Source: Thysanoteuthis rhombus
Taxonomy: Eukaryota; Mollusca; Cephalopoda; Oegopsida; Thysanoteuthidae
NCBI GenBank assembly: GCA_963457665.1
Contig: OY735222.1
Location: 37,696,391-37,760,390, forward strand
Length of the DNA: 64,000 nucleotides
Direction of reading: 5' to 3'
A program made the position numbers and the translations under genes. Under the pieces are notes generated by a model that did no database searches, was not told where the DNA came from, and worked only from the letters and a program-made list of their open reading frames with translations. This document shows positions 34,538-46,822 of the stretch, one piece after another; the first letter of the stretch is position 1; every line of letters starts with the position of its first letter.

Positions 34538-35530
34538 ATTGCCCAACTCTACCTCAATCAAGAATGATTACTATGTTGCTATACAGCGAATAGTTTGTAC
34601 CGTTTCATTCGCAACGCTAATGTTTTACCAGATGAATGATAATTATCAATTGAAATGTTCTAATTCATTATAGAGAACAAAAAAAAAAAGTTGACTGTTT
34701 ACAATTGTCTCTTTGTCATCCATTCATTCTTTAATGCTGGAAAAATCTCATTTCTCAGGGTTGTAATTTTTATACTTTTATACCATTAAAGTTTTTTACC
34801 ATTATTTCCTTTGGAGTTTTTCTTTTATATTTTCCTGCATGTATCACTAATTGGAAATATCAGGTATGATATATTCCTCATTATTGTGAATGCTTTTTGT
34901 GATCAAAGCTGAGATGTCTGGCAAGATGTGAAATGCTGTCCAATGCTTCGCTCTGACAATTCACAGGAACCATTTTTCCCAGTTTTTGAATCTTCACTAT
35001 ATTTAACAAACATCTTACAATTGTTAAATATTCAAACACAGTTTTTTTCAGCCAATTCCAACTTTGAGTGAGTGTGCTTGCAAGTCATCACTTTTTGTCT
35101 TCCAACTCAAATTCACCTTTATTGAACGTCACAAACCATCCACAACACGTACTGCTTCCAACCAAATCATCCTCATAGGCTTCATCAATTATCTTTTCAC
35201 TTCTGTCGCTGTCTTTCCTTAATTGAAAAGGAACAACGTTCTGCATCACGTATGCATCATGTAAAATTATCTTCTATGCAGGGTCATGTGATCAATAACG
35301 GTGTCTAAACTTTATAGTGGGTGCCTCATTGAACTTTCAGTTCTTGTTTTCTCAACGCAGGATAAATGAACATGGAATAGAGTACTCTCAAGTCTGGTTT
35401 TCGACTGTGTATTAGTCAGGCTGGTTATGTATGTATTGTGCATAATTTCAACATTTACCCCTTGTGTCAATTAAAAAAGCTTTTTTTTTTTTTTTTTTTT
35501 TTTCATTTCTTTTTTCCAAAATTCAATTTG

Positions 35531-35575
35531 CAATGTAAGTATATGCTAAGTTGATCCTTTAGTTTGTGTCCGACA
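35531..35575 (+). repeat. Diverged third copy of an interspersed repeat
   Basis: Reads CAATGTAAGTATATGCTAAG then TTGATCCTTTAGTTTGTG, aligning with 32184-32230 and the inverted copy at 16150-16180. Confidence 0.4.
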
Positions 35576-36229
35576 AAATACAGACCCCTTTTAGTGATCA
35601 CTGCCCAACAAAAGGGAATGGAAGTGTTCATCAATCATCCTTTTTTTTCCAATTATTTGATTGATCACCCCCCCCCCAACATGGCACACTGCCCCATTCA
35701 GTTTTGACTTAGATAATAATCGGCCTCCTCTCTTTTCAACTGCGAATAGGCATTTCCCGTCTCCAGAGATATTGATGATCAATATTCTATATAAAACATA
35801 TAAAAGAAATTCCGTTTTGTTGCCTTCTTTTACTAACCCAGAACCACGGCTGGGTTTAATATAGTTTGGTGAGACCCACCCCAACAGCAAAACACCCCAC
35901 ACTGGGAACTCTTGTACTTACGATTTCTGAATCTCTATAGGAATCAAAAGGATTAAGAATGGGAAGAACTTTTGAAAATCATGTTCCATTCTATTCTGTT
36001 ATTAAGTGAAATGAAATATTAATGAATCCTGCTCTTTGTAAATTGTTATTTTGTCTATTTAATTGCCTATTTCATAAGTGTAACAATTAAGATGGAGGTA
36101 AATGGTAGCAAAATTTAATAATGATTCATAATACCTCATTTACTAAAATGAATGAAAATAAAATTGAATTGAACTAAACTACCAGTTAATAACAACCCTG
36201 GCACCAAGGAGATTATGGATAGGGAGTGA

Positions 36230-36437
36230 GTTTAAGGGTTTGATTTGGACTGACACTTGCCACTAAGTTCAGAACTGTCACACATTGAGTGCTGCCACCC
36301 CACCCTTGTTGTAGGGGTCATGAGTTCAATTCTCACCTGGAATTTATTTTTTATCCAATCTATGCTGTTAATTTATTTACTACTGCTGAAGAGTACGCAG
36401 CCTGAGCTTGGCTGCGATTAAAAAAAAAAAAAAAAAA
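36230..36437 (+). mobile_element. SINE copy with poly(A) tail
   Basis: A B-box-like GAGTTCAATTCTCACCTGG at 36322-36340 is followed by TGCTGTTAATTTATTTACTA, then GTACGCAGCCTGAGCTTGGC and a run of 18 A. It matches the minus-strand copy at 28925-29110 over head and tail. A clear A box was not located, so the 5' end is approximate. Confidence 0.6.
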
Positions 36438-37199
36438 CAAGTTGAAAGTAAATAATAGCAAAAATTAACAATGATATACAACAGATATTTTTAGATGAAT
36501 CTATGGTAATGATGATCATCACTGACAGGCTGACATACTGAAATGCTACCACCACCTCTTGCCTCCCCCGTCCATATATGTCTGTTAGTGCAAACTTGTG
36601 CATCTATGATCTGATCTTCAGATATTATATTCTCAAGATACTTTTTCCAAGTATGCTGGGATTTAATTTTCAACTTTTTAGAAAAATATTTGTTATTAAA
36701 AGAGCTGGCTACCAATCACTTGGTCCTGAATTTTTCATGTTAATTTCATAAATGTATTTATTTATCAGCATATTTCTAACATAAATTTTCATAGGTATGT
36801 AAAGCTTGTCAGTTTGATTTAACATGACAGGACAGACAAACAATGAAGGATTTACTCCTCTAAATTTGGAGCGAATAGTTTTGGTTACAGAAGAAAAATG
36901 AAGTCAACTCCATATTTGGACTGGAGTTTGACTAAAGTTTAAACACCATACTAATGCAAAAATATTCAAGAAGATAGTATTATTGTGATTGTCAAAAAGG
37001 ATAAATCCTCAGAGTTGATGCAGAGAATGTCATCTCTGGCTTCAAGAAATGTCAAGAAAGTAAGATAAAACTGAACTAATAGAAAAAACTTGGGTTCTAT
37101 TTCTGGATTTATGATATGTGGTGAACATGAATGCAGACCCCTGCACTTAAGTAATTGGTGTCACAAAGTCAAAGTTTTAACCTCTCTTTTAAAGCAATA

Positions 37200-37262
37200 G
37201 GGACATGCTGTCCCATGGCCTACTGATCCTGTCAGGATAGAGCAAGCTTTAATCAAGGCCTC
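37200..37262 (+). repeat. Partial copy related to the 37524-38121 element interior
   Basis: GGCCTACTGATCCTGTCAGG and AGCAAGCTTTAATCAAGGCC here resemble GGCCTATTGATCCCTTTTAG and AGCAAGCTTTAATTGAGGCC at 37636-37676. The two places therefore carry pieces of one repeat family about 0.4 kb apart. Confidence 0.55.
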
Positions 37263-37523
37263 TGAATGAATCCTAGGCCTCAGTGTATGATGATAATACA
37301 AAACAATTTGACCTGTTGCAACAACCAACAAAAGATAGAGGAGCTCTTGAGGAGGGAAAGCTGAGGCTAACACACCCTACCCATGAAAGAGAAGGAAAAA
37401 TCAGAAATACAAAACAAATAGGGAAAACATATGCAGTATCCATCCAAACGTTCCAGACGACAGAACAAAGTGACCACAACAATTAAAGGAATTGAGGGTC
37501 CTCCAAAACATTGTATCCATAGT

Positions 37524-38121
37524 CATGGTGGTAAAATTGAGTTACCTTCATGAAAATACTTCCAGGATGGTTTGAACCATAAATTCATGATTTAACATAA
37601 AAATTCCACTATGAATGTTTAAGGCTGTCGTGGGGCCTATTGATCCCTTTTAGACTGAGCAAGCTTTAATTGAGGCCAAATAATAAAGAAAAAAAATTTG
37701 AAATTGAAAAGCTTAACTCCATGAATTTTCCAAGAACTAGTAAAAGGAGAGTGACAGTTTTTTTTCAAATCAAACTTTTTAGTTATCAAAGCACAAGAAA
37801 AGTAACTTATTCTTTGATCACCCCTTTTCTTAATTGATCACCCTCAACATGGCATGTTGCCTAAAGATGGTCACCTGGAGGGTGAGAAAACATACCATTT
37901 CACAAATATCTCATCAGCTGCACATGTAATTAATTTCCGCTACTCATAACAGACTGGTTTAAATACTGTTGTTGGGTCTTGGTTATTTATAATTCAATAT
38001 ATCTGGACTTCACCCAACCTTAAACATTCATAGTGTAATTTTTTTGTTAAATCATGAATTTATGATTTGAACCATCCTGGTAGTATTTACATGAAGGTAA
38101 CTTATTTTACCGTCACCACTG
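37524..38121. mobile_element. Foldback/MITE-like element with ~100-bp inverted arms
   Basis: The arms 37524-37624 and 38022-38121 are inverted copies sharing GGTAAAAT, GTTACCTTCATG, CCAGGATGGTT, CATAAATTCATGATTTAACA and CACTATGAATGTTTAAGG. The ends read CATGGTGGTAAAA and, on the other side, CAGTGGTGACGGTAAAA. There is ~400 bp between the arms and no coding capacity. The superfamily is not certain. Confidence 0.7.
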
Positions 38122-39700
38122 CTTAATTAACAAGGTAAAAAGAAGCATATATAGGTGTTGGTGAGTCATAATTTCCCTTGGAATGCTAGTATTTCTTCTT
38201 TTGATTGTTTGAATTTCTTTTTTTTTTTCACGTACTGCAACTCCATTCAACAATGTGTTTCATGTTTTGGTTGTGCGAGAAAAATTAGCATGGGCTTGCT
38301 TAAACTTTTTACCGTGTTTTAGACCATCAATTTTCATTTTTTTTAGTGTGTCAAACTAGTGCGAAGCTATTTCTGAGTTGGCAACACTGGTTTGTGTCTT
38401 TCTACTACTACTGCTGATTCATTGACCAAGCAATATGTCGCAAAAAAAACCACCCAAAACTTATATAAAAATTTCGTTGTTAGAAATCTTTCAGCTATTC
38501 TCAATAAGAATGATTGAAGAAGATTCTAATATAGATTTTTTTCTGTATTCTGAAATGGAGATTGGCTAGTTTCTTGTCAGTGAGAAAAAAGAAAATGCAA
38601 CTTTTTTCTTTTTCTTGGTAGGCTTCCGTACTTTAAAATAATGGACGTTAGTTATTGACCGAACCAAAAAAATCCATTCTTGCTTAAAGATTCATTGAAC
38701 TCTTTGGAAATATAGTTTAAAACCTGCCCCAGTGAAATATCTAAAGCATAGAACCGTTTCCTCTTTGTAAAACACAATTTTCAGGGGTGGGAGATCACTT
38801 CAATCGCTTTGGGGCAATTTTCCACTACTATAAGATGGGCAGTATTAAATAAAAAGAAGCTTTCGCAAAATAGCTCGTTGAGAGGGCCACACTTACTTAG
38901 TTGAGTAATTGAAATATATCCTACTCTATAACTATAAATCAAATGTAACTCTTTTCTGTGATTTGAACCCTTACCCTAGTCATGTAAATTAATATTGTGG
39001 TAGTGGTAAATAATTGGCTATCTCCCCTCCACAAATACGTGTGCGACCTTAAGAAGAGCCGTGCCGACTTGATTTCGGATAAAGTCGTACGTTATGTTGT
39101 TTCCCCGGCTGCGAAATGTCTTCCGAAATCCTCACCTAGTATTTCGAAAGATTATGTTAAAAGTAAGTAGATGTTATTATTTAATTTTATCATTAGATCA
39201 AGTATTGTAACCCAATATTTTATTAATTTTTACCAATTGTATATCCGATATCTGTGTTAACTCGTTGGTATAGCCCATGTGTCAATTTTGTGATAGAAAC
39301 AAAAGTAGTCAGAATGAACAGCATAGTCCTTAACTTGGTATTAACGTAGGAGAAATGGCTCTAATTGTTGATAGCAATTTGATCGAAATCAATTTAAAGA
39401 GGATTGACTTGGAACAACAACTTTTTTGACACTTTACAAACTGAAAATTTTGTCAAGTAAAATTGACGCAACCTTTTTTTTTTTTTTTTTTAATGGAAAA
39501 TTTGCTCATTTTCTGGATCTTAATGCAAAGTACTCTTTGATTATTTCCAAGGGAGAATCAAATTTGGAACCGAAAGTTCTTCGAGGCATCCACTTCGAAG
39601 TTCAAACGCCATAATTGCCAGCTTGCTTGATCCTGAATGGGAGATTATAAGAAGCATCTCATCACGGGACACCTTTATCCCAAGTGTCGAGTGAATCTGA

Positions 39701-39742
39701 CTTGAAACAGCTGAGAAACAATACGAGGACCGACTGACTGCA
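39701..39742 (+). CDS. Putative exon of an unidentified gene
   Basis: This less AT-rich stretch ends in a consensus donor, GCA|gtaagtta. In the frame that continues into the putative next exon it reads LETAEKQYEDRLTA, open only from 39701 because a TGA precedes it. No ATG lies in the frame here, so it is either 5' UTR of a gene starting in the next exon or a coding exon whose acceptor I cannot place. I do not recognise the product. Confidence 0.3.
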
Positions 39743-41096
39743 GTAAGTTACAATCACGTTTGGACGAAAGGCGTCCACCCAAAAGAAAATCGGTAGTTAC
39801 GAATATTATAATTGAATTTGTACTGTTCAAGTTATTTAATTTTCAATTTTTTTCTTGAGAATTAATATGAATGAACGTTTTTGTTCATTTCGTACGAAAT
39901 TCTAAATTAAAAGGTAGAATTATGCCTTTAATTTTATTTTGTAAATTTAAAATAATAAAGTTTTTAATTTTATTTTGACATTAACATCCTCGGAACAAGT
40001 TTGATTTTATGGTATATATTCTTTTTTTCAAGTCATACTCTTAGAAATGAGATAAGTGAGGCCTTTCCTTTTCTTTTACGATGAAAACTTATTTCATTCT
40101 AAAAATATGATTTGGAAAATATGAATAATCATTCTAGTCTTCCTGTGTCATGCAGTACGAATTTAAATTAAATCACTATAAAACCCCTTCTCATTTTTGG
40201 GTCTTCATATCTGTAATAAACCATAATTTTATTTGTTTGTTTTATTATTTATTTATTTTTATTTTATTTTTTTATTTTTTTTTTTTTTTTAAAGCCGTTT
40301 CCGTTCGAAAGTTTTTCAATTTATAATATATTTGTGTGTGTGTATTTTCGCCATTAAACCCTCCCCCAATTAGTTTTCTTCTATTTATAGTTGTTGTTAA
40401 ATATTAAGATAAGTCCATGGGGGGGGAAAAATTGTTATACTTTTTTGAGAATGTATCTCGGGAATTCGCGCCAAAGCATTAGGGATTTAAACAAACTGAA
40501 AAATAAAGTAAACTTTTGCTCTTAGCAAATTATCCTCATTTGCCGGCTTATATTTCATTTATGATTTGGAAAATGAAAAGAATATTAACCTCGAATTCTT
40601 GTCTTTTTTTTTTTTTTTTTTTTTTTGTTACTGTTTCATTCTCTCATCTACTGAATCGTTGTGAATTGTTGAAGAAAAACTACTTAATTTCTCTTTGTCG
40701 GACAATTTTTTTGCGGGTATCCATAACTAAAAGTCTTTCCAATAAAGTGACTTCCAGTCATCAGAGAAAAATTGAGTCGACCTCTTCCGCAAGTTGCTAC
40801 CTAGACCCATGATAGATTTTAGTGTTCAATGGCTTGAAAGCACCTAAAATCGAAAAAAAAATTCCTTCTATTGGGTCTCTCAATTGAATATGATCTTGCC
40901 TACACAAGTTGACCATCTTGGAGCATGGAATTTTCGAGAATTTTGTTGGTCCTCATAAAAGATTGCCAAAATCTGTAGAAAGTTAAATTCAAAAATGTAT
41001 GTTATGACTATTCAGAACCCCCCCCCCCTCAATGTTGCTTTTTTTCTATCTCAGTGTTGATTATTTAAAATTTTTTTTCTTTCTCCTGTCTTGCAG
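39743..41096 (+). other. Presumed intron of the unidentified gene
   Basis: AT-rich sequence with poly-T runs at about 40271-40291 and 40604-40626, a G9 run near 40421 and a C9 run near 41020. No conserved coding segment was seen. Confidence 0.35.
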
Positions 41097-41139
41097 GCGC
41101 AGAAAAAAGCCATGCAGTTGGATCCAATAATGATGGGAG
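41097..41139 (+). CDS. Putative 43-bp exon of the same unidentified gene
   Basis: A textbook acceptor (ctttctcctgtcttgcag) precedes GCGCAGAAAAAAGCC, and the segment ends GGGAG|gtacac. In phase with 39701-39742 it reads AQKKAMQLDPIMMG. The ATG at 41112 has GCC before it, a favourable initiation context, so translation may start at MQLDPIMMG. Downstream exons were not found in the remaining 23 kb. The product is unknown. Confidence 0.35.
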
Positions 41140-43316
41140 GTACACTTTCATTTCTGGTTCATTTCTTTGTTGATATAACCTGATTTATGAACGGATAAGA
41201 ATGCTTAATGCCTTGATCAAAGCCCCACATGTTGATGCTTTCCTCATTTCTTCCAATTTTTGTCCTCATTTGAGGTACTTGGACAATTCAAACTAATGAA
41301 ACCCTTTGCGAGTAATGGCAAAGCAAATAACCCTGAATAATAGGGTAGACATGGGAGACAAATACGAACCATAAGAATATGAATTTTACACTAGACTATA
41401 TGGAGAGAAAAATTTTCAAATTGTTTTGACAAAAGTCTCTTCTTCATTGGCCAACAAATGATCGCCTGATTATCAGGCGGTTATCAATGGTCTGAAAACT
41501 GATTGGACTAACACCAGATCAACAGAATGAGACGTCCAACTCCATCCAGCAACACTTGATGTTTGAGACATTCAACAGCTAAATTCAGAAAAAACAATTA
41601 AAAGGAATATTCTTGTCTGAATTTTGTGCGATAGGGTGTATTAATTATGTATATGGCTGACTAAGCATTGATATCAATAGCATCTAGGAGCCTCTCATGA
41701 TAAAAACCTACAGAAAAAAAAAAGAAAGCATATCAGATTACCCAATGCAAGGGAGGAAACTTGGCAGTACCTCAATAACAACCCGGACTTATAAAGTTAT
41801 GAATGTAATGTGTCCTGTGCAATGGAGCACGCGCTCTGTATAGTGACTCCACTTTATAGAACGAACAACTAACAAAGGTACACGGCGAATAAATGAACAC
41901 ATAGATGAGGAAAGTAGTTTGACCTTATCTTATGAAATGTGCCTGTAAGAAAAGAAAATCCAAGGGGCACTAAGAGAAATGGAGAGGCATCGTTTTCTTT
42001 CAATGACCATGTGGGACTCCACTGACTACAAAGAAACAAATCGCAAAAAAAATATTGGAACGGTTTCCGTTCACTTTGCACTTGGGAATGGCATGTATCC
42101 ATCTTCTCTTCCCTACAACGGACCATTAATCTGAAAGGAGAAATTTGAACCAACATTTCAATTATTCAATAACATTAGTAAGCTATTTCTCTTTATTTTT
42201 CAATTTTCTCTCTTTAGTATTAAAAAAAAAAAAAAAAGGCAACTCTGAAGTACAACTACTTTACTAAATTGATGTTTTCTGCACAAATTTGTTAGTCTTG
42301 ATCAGTGGTTCTTTCTTTGCTTTATATACCTCAGGTAATACGACCACTGCTCTTGATAGACCTATCTGTTGGTGTACAGGTATCCCTTAATTAATGATGT
42401 TTTGTTCAACCCCTATTTTGGTTACCACAGTTGAATCAATCACAACCCTGCCTTTATGTATGCTATAAAAAAGAATCCTTGCATGAAAATCACTCAGCTG
42501 AAAACTCGGCAATTAACTGAATTCATTTGCTGCTGTTAAAAAAAAAATCCTGTTTAGAAACTTCTTTTTTTTTTTTTTTTTTTTTTTTTTCCAGTTCGGG
42601 AATGCAATTATTTTCTCTAAACAGATTACATGATTTTGGAAAATTTTTGGAGCAAGTCTAAAAATAAGGTGATGTAACAATTAAGTTGAGGAAAGTAATT
42701 ACTTTAGACATTAAACCTAATATAGTTAAGATTTTATAAGTGGCAGAAATTAAGGTAACGTTGGGGAAAAACCTGTTCAAAGTAAATGTTGCTATAACTA
42801 CTTGGATATATTCAAACATATTTTTCAAATTCATTTTCTCTACAAAAGTATCATGCTATGTACTTTGTAGAGTGATTATACTTAAATACTGATAGTCACT
42901 CAAATTTGTTCAATTTGCGATATTTTGAAGTTATGGTTTATTTTTTGATTTTTATTTTCTTTAAATGAACAGTAATTCATTTCATGCTTTCAAGTTACAA
43001 TTTTTCAACTTACAATCTCCTTTTCAGTCCCTAACCCTTTTGTAAGTTAGTCTATCTGTATTTTCAAGTCACTAATCGTATATCAATTTGTTCTATCAAA
43101 TATGTGTGTGTGTTTTAATATTCATGGTAACTTCTGGAGATTAATTAATCTGATTAATCAAGGGAAACCTGTACTATACCAATATCATGGCTGGGATCAT
43201 CTATCTGGTTTGGAAGCTTTTCTTGGTATTTTGCTTTCTGAGCCTTGACATAATTGCTTGGTTGCTTCTGCACATGTCCCCCCCCCCTGACCCTTCACCT
43301 CTTTTCTTCTCCCTCT

Positions 43317-43362
<46 letters not shown>

Positions 43363-44843
43363 TGGTTCCTTTATGATTTAATACAGTGCTTCTCAAATCA
43401 ATTTGGTGTCATTCACCCTTGTGGCAATTATGCCAATCAATCTCGCCTTTGAATCTGTCTTGATTCAAAGGAGACTCAATTAGTATGTTTACCAGTTAAT
43501 TCTTTCAACAGTCTCCCTCTCCGAGTTGATTTAGATGATGGTATTTGTAGCAGAAATCAGTTTCTCCTGATACTACCTTTGCTTTTGATAGGGAAACTTG
43601 ATGAAAGGGTGATGGTGTATTTGAAAACAATAACAAATAATTTATTTAACCATTCAAGGGTCAGTTTCGAGTTCATCAATGCAAAATACCTTGCTATTCG
43701 CTTGTCTTTCGAAGTGCTGGAACGTGCAAATGTAGGAAATTTTCTGTCTTCAATTTTTCTTTTTTTTTTTTTCTTTTTCTTGTGTAATTGTTGGCATAAG
43801 ATCAAAGGCCTGTTGAACATGCAGGATTATTTCTGTGGGCAGTTATCCTCAGAAGACATAAGAACTGACCAAACTTGATTGTTAAAGTAGGTATTTATTG
43901 TAAACTCTGTGTATAAACTCTTGTTTTGATGCATTGTGTCTATAATTGGATGAGGCCTTTTCCTACTCCTAACATTGCGAAGAATAGCTTAGTTCACTTT
44001 TCATCTGTCTAGGAATCACGGGGCAGTTTCTCTTCAAAGATGAACAACAGATAATCCTTTGCTTCTCTTTTAGAGAGAGAGAGAGAATTAATATTAATGT
44101 CTTTTTTGTTCCTTTATCGATTACATTTTGATGTTTTCCCAATTAATAGTGTTGATCTCAGAAGGGAATTTTCATCATTCATAAATGCATGAGTTGAAGA
44201 TCTTAGCTCTCAATTCATTTTGAACGAATGATATATTTGCCATGACAGTCCTTAACTGAAATGGAGCAGATTTATTGAAAATCAGAAGTAGAAAAGGTTG
44301 TAATGCTTTTGTTGAGTTCTTCATCTACATAAAGATGACATGTGTGTTTTGTTTTGTTTTTTTTTGGGGGGGGGTTCTGAGATACGGTTTCACTTATTAC
44401 AATCTGCATTAGTTAATTCATTGTCACTAGTAATGCTTTCATCTATAATTGGTTTATTGCTGTTTGAACCAGCCTCCCCCCCCCCCCCCCAACAGATTTT
44501 TATTATTTCTATCCCTAGAGATCCTTTCATTACTGGATGCTTCACTTTACAGTTTGAATCTGTCTATAGATACCTCTAGGTATTCTTTTCAATTAGGAAT
44601 TGCTTCAGAGTTTTCTAAGGCCTGGTATAAGCCGCTTTTGAAGGTTTCCTAACATGATCAACCTTAAGCTAAACTTTACTACATGCCGCAATGTTCGGGA
44701 TGAGTATGAGAATTTCCTCTTGAAAAATCCTTCAACTTGATCTGTAATTTTTTTTAAATCCTCACCTGTATCAGTATGGCTTAACTGGAGAATCTATATT
44801 GAGGAACCAGTATCTGCTGAAAATTGGTAAGAACCCGTATTCG
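41140..44843. other. Non-coding stretch with homopolymers
   Basis: Contains an A-run near 42223-42238, poly-T runs at about 42566-42591 and 43320-43359, and a 15-base C run at 44476-44490. A CAGTGCTTCTCAAATC string at 43384-43399 resembles the end of the element at 61391. No protein family was recognised on either strand. Confidence 0.5.
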
Positions 44844-45530
44844 TTAGGTGTACTGCATATGCCAAGCTGTACTATTGGTAATGCTGAGAACTAGGACTTG
44901 TTTCAAGTAATAATCGCTGTATTGAGTGTCCTGTGTGCTCTCTCTATCAAGCCATGGTATTGTGGGTGGGATGCAGTTGTTCTTGGACCATAAAAACCAA
45001 TGATTTCTTGATATCTCCAAGAACAATTTGCTGTCAAATAAACTTCCCTTGTCTGTGACAATAAGGAGAGGAATTCTCGCCATCCATGTTTTCACAAAAG
45101 TTTCCACCACAGATTGGGTGGTAATCTCGTTTTAATGGTTAAGCCTTGATCCTCCAAGATGAGCGATCTGTGCAGGTTAGACAGCACCCAAGTGGGGATC
45201 CTTATTACAGACCACAAGGAGCAGTCAACAATGTCATTATGTAATATTTTAAGGTAAATCAAAATCTTAACCAGGAGGATTGGTATGTCTATTAATTTTT
45301 GCTTGTTGGTAAAGTATGCATAATTTGAAAAATTGTCCTATAGACTTTCTCAATTTTGGCCTGTAATACCTGGTTGCAATAAATTTCCACATTCCCTGAA
45401 TACTGTAACAAGACAGTGAGTGAAGAATGTCAAAATGGATTTTCTCAAAGTCTCTGGTATGAAAGGTTTTAGGTATATGGTTGAAGTATTGCATTATATA
45501 TTTTGAGTTCTTCAATGATTTGAATGCCCT
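44844..45530 (-). mobile_element. Ty3/gypsy-type integrase relic
   Basis: The minus strand first encodes a zinc-binding-like block (FIATRYYRPKLRKSIGQF, then CILYQQAKINRHTNPP), matching the retrotransposon integrase pattern RYYWPxLRKDIxxW...C..CQ.xK..RHT. After ~150 bp of broken frame comes a catalytic-core block with TFVKTWMARIP and VTDKGSLFDSKLF, where the family has TDRGxQFxSxLF including the second catalytic Asp. Order and strand are those of an integrase. Stops and frameshifts show it is dead. I did not find reverse transcriptase or LTRs around it. Confidence 0.65.
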
Positions 45531-45549
45531 AAAGTAAAGAAAATACACC

Positions 45550-46356
45550 TTCCAGGACCAGATTCACTGGAGGACTTGGATGCTTTGATGTAAGTGCTTC
45601 CCTATGAATTCTACAGTGGATCCTCTGTGCATTGGGAGCTTTACTTCGAATGAGTGCTTGCAACCATTCATAATCTCCGGATATAGAATGGCCATCATCT
45701 GTACAGATACAGATACACTTCCTCCGTCTAGATTATTTTTATTGATAAATATGTCTAGTATTTCTAGCCTTTGTACCTGTGGACGTGGACATGAACATCA
45801 ATACACTTTGCCCGTCTAGATTATTTACATTGATTGTCTTAGTATCTTGAGCCTTTTATATAATTTTATCTACATCAATGAATCTTACATAACAAATAAG
45901 ATAGGCATTTTTGTAACTGTCAGTGACCTCGTCCATTTGCAACCCTAATTCCTTCTTTCATTCTTTTTTTTAATCTATGTCATGTACTATGTCTGTGCCA
46001 TGTACTGGATTCTCCGACACATTGTATTCTCTGATAGAAGCAACTTAAAAATGAGTTTCTAAGCAAATTTGCTAATCATAATATTTACCAGATCTATAAC
46101 ATCTGGTAGAATTGGATCTTCTGTTGTGGTATGTGGCTTTTTGGCTCTTGCAGCTCTGTATGCCACCTTTTATAAGAGGTTAGCTAAGCATTACTTGGTA
46201 TTGACACGTTGTAAATCTTTCTGCCAAAGTGGTCACATGGTTTACCAATCCTGTTTTGATTTGTTTCTAAATAGCATTTTAATTTACATGCATTCTGGGG
46301 CCAAAACTATCAAACACAATAAACATTGTGGTCTCTCTTCATTATTATATTAAAAG
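45550..46356 (-). mobile_element. BED-type hAT transposase relic (ZBED5/GTF2IRD2-like), N-terminal half
   Basis: Reading leftward on the minus strand, with stops and shifts, the relic first shows NEERPQCLLCLIVLAPECM, the first half of a BED zinc finger. Next are KVAYRAARAKKPHTTTEDPI and LPDVIDLV (family: KVAYxIAKxKKPHTIGEDLI). These are followed by LGLQMDEVTDSYKNAYLIC, matching the LQLDESTDVxxxAQLL catalytic-Asp block. Last come CTDDGHSISG and RIHCRIHREALTSK, matching the CTDGAxxMxG...HCxIHREALAxK block. These are consecutive conserved blocks in the correct order. The relic stops at about 45550, next to the gypsy integrase relic. Confidence 0.8.
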
Positions 46357-46822
46357 TGAATACTGAGTACAAATAATTATCGTCATAATTATTATATATT
46401 TGCTTTCCGCTCCTGGTTTGTCTTGTATCATCACTTTCACAAGGTTTATTAATGCTTGATAAAAAACCTTTCTATTTGTTCGAAGGACTACCTCCTGAAA
46501 TATACCTAGATTAAATAAACTTTTTCCAATTTATATTTAAATTACTTGTAATTATTTTTTTATTTTATCAGAACCCTTACTCTAACTTGATATTTTGATC
46601 ACGTCACCATTTAGTAGATACAATCTTCAATTGGATTGTAAGGAATCTGCAGTTGATCTTGAATACAGTTTAGAACTCTTGTCTATAGAAAGAGCACAAA
46701 CTAGTGTTGAAATTTTGAATTTCAAGATTAAATGTGTCTCAGATGTTCTATTTTTCAGCTTACAATGGTCCCTTGTAGTATTTCCTACTACCAATAATTC
46801 ACTCAGTATCTCTGAAAATAGT

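Larger units (their letters stand above)
32991..39560. other. Intergenic region downstream of NTHL1
   Basis: No protein gene was recognised. It contains the NTHL1 3' UTR, two foldback elements (34208-34537 and 37524-38121), a SINE (36230-36437), diverged repeat copies at 35531-35575, 35654-35690 and 37200-37262, a poly-T run near 35480-35503 and a poly-C run near 35671. CpG-containing sequence with a gtaagt donor appears at 39030-39160. Confidence 0.6.

Noticed and set aside
39020-39160. Open frame ending at a gtaagt donor
   Set aside because: No ATG in the frame and no phase-compatible recognisable next exon; noted only as a possible alternative first exon.
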